Source: Fragum whitleyi
Taxonomy: Eukaryota > Mollusca > Bivalvia > Cardiida > Cardiidae
Reading direction: 5' to 3'
DNA length: 64,000 nucleotides
Assembly: GCA_948146395.1 (NCBI GenBank)
Contig: OX411554.1
Location: forward strand, 38,727,730-38,791,729
Of this stretch, positions 24,501 through 34,370 are shown in pieces (within the stretch, counting starts at the first letter, position 1; each line of letters starts with the position of its first letter). The translations under genes were made by a program, and so were the position numbers. The notes beneath the pieces were generated by a model. It made no database searches and was not told the origin of the DNA. It saw only the letters and a program-made list of their open reading frames with translations.

Positions 24501-27500
24501 TCTGATCAGTCTGCAACGACTTATCTCAGTTCATGAAGCATCAACGTACATTTAACTGTAGACTTATGGACAAACAACTTTGAGCTAGTGATCAAAGGTC
24601 AATTTTGTCTTTACGAAATTGACCCTAGGTTATAAACTTGGCGTCTATACCTTATGAATAATACTGTTTACAAGTTTATCATACATAAGACAAGCCCCCA
24701 TCATTAAAGTCGATATAAAACCCGACTTTTAACCTCGAGGTTACGGGCTCGATCGCCGGCCAAGCAAACTGAATAAAGCAAACAAATTGTTGTCTATCGA
24801 CTGAGACCTTAGCCCTTTTCATACCAAACCCGAACTATTTCTACTTTTTACAGGAAGTGTACACAAATATTAGCGTTCATTTTCGTTAAATCTGATCTTT
24901 GTCTTTTCCACTGAATTTTTTTCTGTTTAAAACAAGATCCAAGGGTTAAGATCTTTAATTTCCTAAATGAACACTGAATCACAGTGCAACGGAAGAGATT
25001 ACGAGTGAAGGAAAAAACATACAATGTTATCCTATGCAAGACAACACTAGATATCTCTCCGATGTGGTCTAGTGGTTAGGATTCCTGGTTTTCACCCAGG
25101 CGGCCCGGGTTCGATTCCAGGCATCGGAAATGACTATTTTTTTTTTTTTTAAATTTTATCTGATTGACTGCGTCATTTGAAAGGGGATGCGGTGGTTCGG
25201 TCTTAGAAAACAATAGCACACGAAATCTCTCAAAAGGTAATTTTTGCCCGGTGAGCCGTGAAATCAACTTTTACTGTTAGGTTCTCGTTTCATCTGTTGT
25301 GAAATAGATTAAACATGTTAAAATAACACATTAGGAAAATTTGGAATTTACCTTTTAAACCCATGTAATTGTTTTTCTTAAAACGCAAGGTTCACTCAAA
25401 CATGTACTTTCATAATTGCAGCGAAGGGATCAGGTTAAACTCCTTTCAATTGCTTTTTAAGTATACATGGACTCTGCGCCTACGTTAGAGCTCAGTTTTG
25501 AAAATCAACTATAATATCATATATTTCGACTTGTGATTGATTTGCGATTTCTCTTCATAAAGAAAAGAAAAAGAAACGAAAAAACAAAAAAATATGAGTG
25601 TTTTAACCCTTTGCTGTTTAATCCCTGCTTTTTACGTGCCTGTGATTTTATGATTGAGAAAACATTGTGAAAAAAGAAGAAATTGCTTCTGACAAGCAAT
25701 TTCTTCTTTTTCCACACTATTTTCTACCCTACTGAATGGTTATTTTTCAAATTAAATCTACTTTATATTTTCGTCTGCAAAACTTTGAATTTGGACAGGT
25801 CCAAAATTTTGAAAAAACAGGAAAGGGTTAAACTATCACCTGTAGAATAGTGTCGTAATCTTATATAAAAAAAAAAATAGATTACCAATCGAGGTTTGAA
25901 TCCCGAAGGCGGAATAATCTTTTCAAAGAGGTTGGCTTCGACCCTACTAACAAAAATAGAACTGGTATACCTAGTAGAAGAATTACTTTTACCTTCGGCG
26001 ACAAAAGTGCCGTTGGTAAAGCGTCGGTATGTCTATATGAGTTCAATAGAAAGGTTGAAAAATACTTCCTCTCTGACATTTGTATCCCAAAAAATAGGTA
26101 ACTAAAGGAAATTTTTTGTATACACTTAACAACATCGTCAAATTGACAAGATGAATGAATTTTGAATGATTTTGGAATGAAAATGAATGAACGAGAGGGG
26201 CGAGTTTTGAGTGAAATTAAAGGGAGGTAATCTCACATCGCTGTATTACTATTATAATTATATTTCTTACCTCCCTTATTATTAAATATACATAGCAGTT
26301 CTATAATAAGCTTCAAGAATTAAATGAATGAGACGCTCATTATTTCAATACTTTCAGTTAAATCCCTATTTTTTTTCCCAGCTATCTCTATTTAACTGAA
26401 GTTGTTTATCTTATCCTTTTAGTGATTTCGGGGCGTTTTGGGATGTTTTTAGTGGGTGTTTGGAATGAATTAAAGGAGCGCTGAGCGAGTGATTTGGAAT
26501 GGTTTGGATTGAGATGAAGGTCAATTTTCTCAATGTTGTTAACTGTTGAGAGCAGCACCATGCTCTGAAAGCAATTCATGGTTACAGTAATGCTGACGGA
26601 ATTTCCAAGAATCATGGCTAGGTGCTCCAGGCATCGCGATTAGGCGAAAAACATGTTTTAAAATAGCTTGCTTTTGAAAATTTGAAATACTTAGATTCAA
26701 TGATAATGGTTAAGTGGTTAGGCTACATGTTCACCACTGGATCTGGTTGTTTATAATTCATTATTGCATTAATTCTACTTAAAATGCGTTTTTTTATTAC
26801 AATTGCAAAAAAAACCCTGGCGATTTAACCATTTTCTCTTTCACCAGAATTGGCAAGACTGTAGGCTGAAATGGGACCCAGCTGTCTTCAATAATCTGAC
26901 GTATATCACTGTACTGTATGAAGATGTTTGGACACCAGATATTACATTATATGACAGGTAAATACAATCATGTATACTCTTTGCTTGGATGCTTGGACAC
27001 CAGTTTTTTAAACATATGATAGGTAAATAAAATCATGTACTCTCTGTGGAGTTGTTTAGACAGCGGATATAACATTATAATTATGATAGGTGTCGTTGGT
27101 TAAACCCAAAAACATCTATGAGCGATTGCATGTAGCTCAGTCGGTAGAGAACTCGCCATGTGAGCGAGAGGTCTGCTGCGTGTTTTCTCTCATATGTGAC
27201 ATAGGTATAGGCTATTAATAGGCATTTGTCAGTCCGATTAGCTCAGTTGGTGGAGCACCGGACTTCAAAACCATTGACGTTCGTCCGCGTGGGTTCGATA
27301 TAAAGTAGAGAGAAAGTGATAGTTTCGATTGTTGTCGCTGAATGCGATTGGCCGCTTAATACATTCAATATCCTATGTCTGAATTATATAAATAGAGGAT
27401 ATTGAATGAGTGATCATGGAATACCGAATTTATTAAACGAGTCATCTATAAACGGATAAAACGAGGCTGTGTCGAGTTTTTATCTGTTTTAGATGACGAG

Positions 27501-30500
27501 TTTAATCAATTCTGTATTTCATGAGCACAAATTTTATATTCTATTTATAATATGACCCGAATTTTTGCGAAAATCGTCAAAATTCTTGAAATTCAATATT
27601 TCAATTTTCAGCGAAACTCATAACGCCGTCTGAAAGTGACGTCATAATATAAAGATTATGACGTAATTTTTGCGGTTATAAAACAGCATTGCTTTTCGCT
27701 CTAAGCTAATTTGCATAGTTGTTCCACTAGTGTAATAACACATGTGTAATATCAAAATTATTCAACGGGGTTATTTCACTCCCGCGATGTAGGTCATTTT
27801 ATAAAACGCATTTTAAATTGAATTAAACAAACGCCCTCGTATGACAACTTTTTAATTGAAATTATGAATTAGACCGATCTAGTTGCTTTACAAAATTCTG
27901 AAATACATTTTAAATTCGCTTTAAGACTTTAGACTAATAACATACAATTTCTTTCTGCTTTCATACAGTGTTTCTCTTAACACTCCTAATATCGAAATAG
28001 CTGCACGTTTTCAAACCCTGTGTCAAAAACTGTAATACGAATCTTGTTTAAAAATTAATTTAACTTGTCAATATTGATAAATAGATAAAAGTCAAACGTC
28101 AAAGAAAAACGATTCACCTTAAAAAATAAAATCAGATAAGCTCTCATTTAATGCATAATTTGGAGGTGTGAAATTACAGCTATTTTACAAAGACTCGTTG
28201 TAACGACTTGTCAATTTAAAAAGGGCATTCAAGCGATGGAACAACTTTAAAATATATAATCCAATAGCATTATTGGGTGTCGTTCTTGAAACAAACAAAA
28301 TCTTCTATAGCTTGCATTTTAACAATGTGTGTACATTTCCCCCCTTAGCTATTCTTTTTTGATATAGTAAAACTTGCATATGGCGACCACTACCGGGACC
28401 ACCAAAAAGCGGTCGTTAAAAAGAATGGTCGCTCAGCACACGATTTGTCTTATAATAACGATAATAATTTTAATTGAACATGTATGTAACTGCAAATTTC
28501 CCAAAAAGCTTATATTGTTTAAACTTAATAGAATTGCCTCACTTATGAGTTTTTTGGACCAATAATAAAGCTCTACTTATTTTAAATATTTTGATTAAAA
28601 TAAGACGGTTTTGAAAACGGTCGCTTAATGAATATGGTCGCTTTATAGACGTGGTCGCTCGATCAAAAATGACTGTACTTGAATTCTCATTGTCGGAAAA
28701 GTATATTCATGTATGATTGCATTTAATAAGAAAGCTAGAAAGAATTTTCAAGACCTTTCAAAACATTTATTCACACTGAACTCATTGAAGAATAGATTTA
28801 AATCCTTTTAGAAATACCCGTTTCAGGTAATGATGAGGTTTATAAACACTTTAAACAGTATTTCTTTCATATAGCATTGCCCGGAGCAACTAACCATACA
28901 TTCCCGAAAATAGCCCATAACATAAACTTGCAGTCGTTCATCTGGTATAGGTCTACAATTAGTAACATCGTGAAATTGACATTTATCTTATAACAATACA
29001 AATATCTGTGTAATATTTTTTATGATATCACATAGTTATTTTTAGAACAATAATATCATGCAGTTATTTTTGGAAACTTGCATTTCAGTTAGAAACATCG
29101 ACGAAAACAAGACAAAAAGAGGTTATAAGATAAATATGATACGTACTAAGTGTATTGTATGAAGAAATATCTACCTCGGTTGTGAGAATTGATAATTGTC
29201 TCGGCAGAGCCTCGACAATGATAAATTCTCCCAACCTCGTTAGATTTTTTTTTCATACAAAACACTAAGTACGTATTATATATTTATCTCAACCAAAACC
29301 ATTCTAAATCGTTCACCCAGCTCTCCATTTATTCATTCCAAGACATCACTCAAAAAGCTCAAATTATCTAAAGAATATAAGATCACTAAACACTTCAAAT
29401 TGAATAAAGCAATAACCTAATTACAATTTTACAGACATAATTGAAATTTAAAGCGTCTGATGGGTTCTTGAAGAAGTAGGATGCTATTTAAAGTACTTTT
29501 ATAAATATTTTATTAAAGGGGGGGGCTAATTTTGTTCATCCGGAACAAAATTAGCGATATGGATTACCTCCCTCAGATTTCATTTAAAGCTCGCCTCTCT
29601 CACTCATTCAACATCATTTCGAAATCATTACAAAATCATTTAACTTGTCAATTTCACGATTTTATTAACTGTACTAAGCATTTACCTTTTGAAGGGTGAA
29701 CAAATATCGAAAAGTCACTGCGACTGAGGATCGGTTTTGAATCTGGGGTGCTACCAACCGTCCTTTGACTCCAACTATCTTAACTACATGGACACTGTAT
29801 AAATCATAGCTCCTTGGGCTTAAGACTTTTTGTTCAATTTTTGTATACAATGTTAATATAGATTCATTGCTTATATATATATCTGGATAAAGACACCGAA
29901 TATTTATATAGAGTTTTTTGGCCAAAATATGTAAGGCATAAAATTCAATACGCATCGATTGGATTACAGTTAGTTACATCGGGAAATTGACATTCAACTC
30001 AATCAAACCATTCTAAATCGCCCAATCAGCGCTCCATTCATTTATTCCAAACACTCACTCAAACCATTCAAAAACGCTCCACCCCATTGAAAAATATATA
30101 ATCAACAACGCCATTCAGAATAAATTTGCATAGAAAAAAAATCGAGATTTCCCTGACATAATTCAAATTGTAAGCGTCTAATAAATTCTTCAAGAAATAG
30201 GAAGCTATCTTTAGAACTGGTGTGCATATTTTATTAAAGGGAGGTAATCAATTTCTCAAATTTTGTTCATACTGAACAAAATTTTCGATATTGGATAAGT
30301 TCCCGTCAAATTCACTCAAAACTTGCTCCACTCACTCATTCATTTTCATTCCATAATCATTCACCTTGTCAATTTCACGATGTTGTTTACTGTATTTCAC
30401 TAGTAATTTATCGAACTCTTCAAAGTTAATAATAGTGTCAGATTACGAGACAACACCTTCATGTATGATTAAATTCCACTTATCTTATTTTTTGTCAATA

Positions 30501-33500
30501 AAAAATATGATAATCACGAAAGTGCTCTTTGATCCCTATATATTATTAAATACACACTATATTTCTCTGTACGCACATGTATATAAATCAAATATCCGTC
30601 TATTATTTTTATTTTTTATTTTTATTCTGAAACATTAAAGTCAAAAGTTTTAAAGATTTTTCAGTATACGATTTTTAGTTTAATGTTCTGTAATTAGCCC
30701 TTGAAAATTTAAACAAATGTTTCATTCATATAAATTGTTTCTTTCTTTCTTTCTTTTTTGTGTTTGTTTGTTTAATGACCAATGAAAATAGATTGAAAAG
30801 ACCAAAATTCCAAGAAAGAGCATACAGGTTTAAAGGCTGTTGATGATTGTCCGGTCAAGAGTTACTCCTCAAATCAAATCTCAAAACATATTAAATCTTT
30901 CTCTCTTAAGAAAGTGTAGGATAGAAGGGATTATTTCAGTTGGTAAAACATGGTCTGCAATAAGTTTCATCCTAAAAGTGGTCAACATAAGATATATATG
31001 GGAATACGACTTCATCAGGAAGGGAAAATGAATTAAAGTACAAAGAAAAATTGTCACTTCTATTTGCTTTTTAAATTAAAAATCTCTACATTTTCTTTCA
31101 ATTTTGACTATTTTAAAAGTCTGTGTTTTACAGCGCTGCATCCGAAGATTCCATGTTTCCCGGGAGAGAGAATTACCGAGCCTATATATCTAGTTCCGGA
31201 TCAGTTTCCTACAATTTTCCGACGCTCATGATCAGTATCTGTCGAGTAAATGTGAAGTTCTTCCCCTTTGATACACAAAATTGTAGTCTCAAGTTTGGAT
31301 CGTGGTCACACCATGGTTTTGAACTGGATATACAGAGCAAGAATCCAACAGGTACAGTAGGATAACTCAATACAGTTAACAACATTGTGAAAAATTACAA
31401 GGTGAATGATTTAGGAATGATTTAGGAATGAAAATGAATGAGTGTTTGGAGCGAGTTTTGAGTGAATTTAATGGGAGGTAATCCTTTAACGGAAATTTTG
31501 TTCAGGATGAACAAAATTTGCGATATTGATTATCTCCCTTTAATAAAAAATGCATTCAAATTCTATACATAGCTTCCTATTTCTACAAGAGCCTTTGAGA
31601 CGCTAACAAGATGAATTATGTCGGTGAAATCGCGATTTTTCTCTATCAAAATTTATTTTGAATGACGTTTTTGATTCTATATTTTTCAATGGGTTTGAGC
31701 GTTTTTGAATGATATGAGTGAGTGTTTGGAATGAATGATTGGAGCGCTGAGAGAGCGATTTAGAATGGTTTTGATTGAGATGAATGCCAATTTCACGATG
31801 ATTTAACTGAACTCTTGGTGTGTACAAGATTGACGCCATCGTTTCCCTTCGAAAGTTCGGATTGGTTCTAAGTGTAGGGATGTTTATGGGGCGATATAAA
31901 ATGAATATGTGTATTATTCTGAAGTTATGCTATAAACAGTCTAAAACTATATTTCATAAAATTGCACACTAGTTATAATACTTATTGGGCTCTAAAAAAA
32001 ACCTTTCTCCTTTGATATTCTATCATAAATTCGGCTAAATATGATTTATGCTTGTAGGAATTATGCGGAGTTTATAAACAAACTCGTACTTCTAAAGGGA
32101 CACATATTAAAAACCAAATGATTGAAAATTATTTTTTTATTAAGCTCTACTGTAAAATCAAATTCGCAAAATTATCACCAGAATGTTAATAGATATATTT
32201 TTCATTTATTGAACCAAAACATTTTTTTCAAGATAAGTAGATCTTTAATTGATTCATTTCAGGTGACACGGATATTTTCATTCTAAACAGTGAGTGGGAA
32301 ATTCAAGACTTTCCAGCTAAGAGAAGTGTGGCATTCTATAATTGCTGCCCGGAACCATATCCTGACGTCACGTATTACGTCATACTAAAACGACGGCCAT
32401 TGTTTTATCTAATGACTATGTTCTTTCCGTGTATACTAGTGTCATTTGTGGCTGGATTAACGTTTCTGCTTCCCACGGAATCCGGAGAAAAAATTTCCCT
32501 CGAGATTACAGTGTTGCTGTCCCTTTCTGTGTTCCTATTACTTGTGTCGGAGGCTCTTCCGCCGTCCTCTGACAACTTTCCTATCATAGGTAGGTCATAA
32601 ACATGTGGATATCCGTCAATTCAGGGGAACAGAAGTGTTACATTTTAGAGAGACATTTTCTATATTGATAGTGGCTCTACATCATTTTAAAAGTGTTTTT
32701 TTTTCAACATTTTTAAGTAAATTAAAACTGAAAGTAGTGAGAGCTACTATCACAACATTGACGTCGACGGTTTTTTGTTGGGTTTGGCGTTGTTTACGTG
32801 ACAAAGTTTAATTTCTTTCTACTGAAGGTGTTTACTTGGAATTGGGCATGTGTTTTCAATATCACAAGAGCGAACTTATCTCCCAGGGGAATCAGTATGT
32901 GGGTATTTTATTAGAATATTTTTCTCGTCCCAACACTCGAAGATGGTGCTCTGGTTTAACATCGACGATTATGTCTTTACTTACTTTTTAAATGAGGCAT
33001 CTCTTGTATCTACAATGACTTTAAATGACTTAATGACTTTAATATATTTCAGTGTTGTTTTTTTTTTAAATATATTTTTATCCTCAATGTATCGTATTTG
33101 TCAGGATTTTATTTAACAACTATTTCAGGTACATATTTTGGAGTATCAATGGTATTGGTTTCGATGTCACTCGTACAAACTGTCATCGTGGTCAACTTAT
33201 TTCACAGAGGAAAAAGTGGACGTAAAGTCCCAAGGTAAAATTGAAATATTTTTATATATAATGTACTATTCATTACACCCCCGTTTCGGCGAAAAGTATA
33301 TAGTAATGGTCCCCACCTTTCCTCCCGTCATTCCTTAACTAAACTTGTCCGGAGCATATCCCTTAAAGCATAACTGCTATCAACTTGAAACTTCGCAGGT
33401 GGATAGATCTCATTTAGAAAGATGTCCAGTGCACAAAAACTTATACTATTACTTATTTTTTTATTAATTGTCCCCCGCCGTTTTCGGCGAGGGGATATAG

Positions 33501-34331
33501 TAATTGTCTCCGTCCGTCATTCCTTAAATTAAATTATCCGGAGCATATCTCCTAAAGTAAAATTGCTATCAACTTGAAACTTTATGGGTAAATAGATCTC
33601 ATGAAGTGCACTGCACAAGAACTACAACTCTTGCTTGCGTAACTTTGGAGTTATTGCCTTTGTTATTTTTTATACTTAGATTTCTTCCGGAGCATATCTC
33701 CTAAAGTAAAATAGCTATCCATTTGAAACTTTACGGGTTAATAGATATTAAATAGAAAAAATGCAGTGCACAAGAACTATTACTCCTTCTTGCATAATTT
33801 TGGAGTTATTGCCCTTTGTTTTTTTTTAATACTTAGATTTTGTCTGGAGCATATCTCCTAAAGTATAATAGCTATCAATTTGAAACCTTATGGGTGGATA
33901 GATCTCGTGGAGGAGAAATGAAGTACACAAGAACTACAACTCCTGCTTGCACAATTGTGGAGTTATTGCCCTTTGTTAATTTTGATACGTAGATTTTGTC
34001 CAGAGCATGTCTCCTAAAGTATCAACTTGAAACTTTCTTGGTGGATAGATCTCATGAAGGAAAAGTTCACTGCAGATTAACTGTAACTCTTGCTTGCATA
34101 TTTTTCCAGTTTTTGCTCTTTGTTATTTAAAGACTTAGATTTTGTAAGGGGTAAATCTGTTAATGTACAAAAGAATCCTTAATTTATTAGGCTTCGGTTT
34201 ACTATCAAGCTTTCGCGGCGGGAATGGCCATGTCCGACATGGCTCTTGCTCTTCTTTGTTATTATGAAAACTTGGATTTTGCCCGGAGTGCATCTCCAAA
34301 AGGATAACAGCTTTTATAATTATTATTATTA

Positions 34332-34370
<39 letters not shown>

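Larger units (their letters stand above)
28955..29672 (-). mobile_element. Tc1-type MITE split by an insertion, nAChR intron 4
   Basis: The MITE runs 28955-28988, is interrupted by about 293 bp (28989-29281), and resumes at 29282. The 8-bp ATTTATCT occurs on both sides of the insert. Central hairpin and right end (CACGATTTTATTAACTGTA) are intact. Confidence 0.8.

Noticed and set aside
33268..34310. Possible CRISPR-like array
   Set aside because: Units of ~155 bp, diverged, without short repeat-spacer structure, in a eukaryotic intron.
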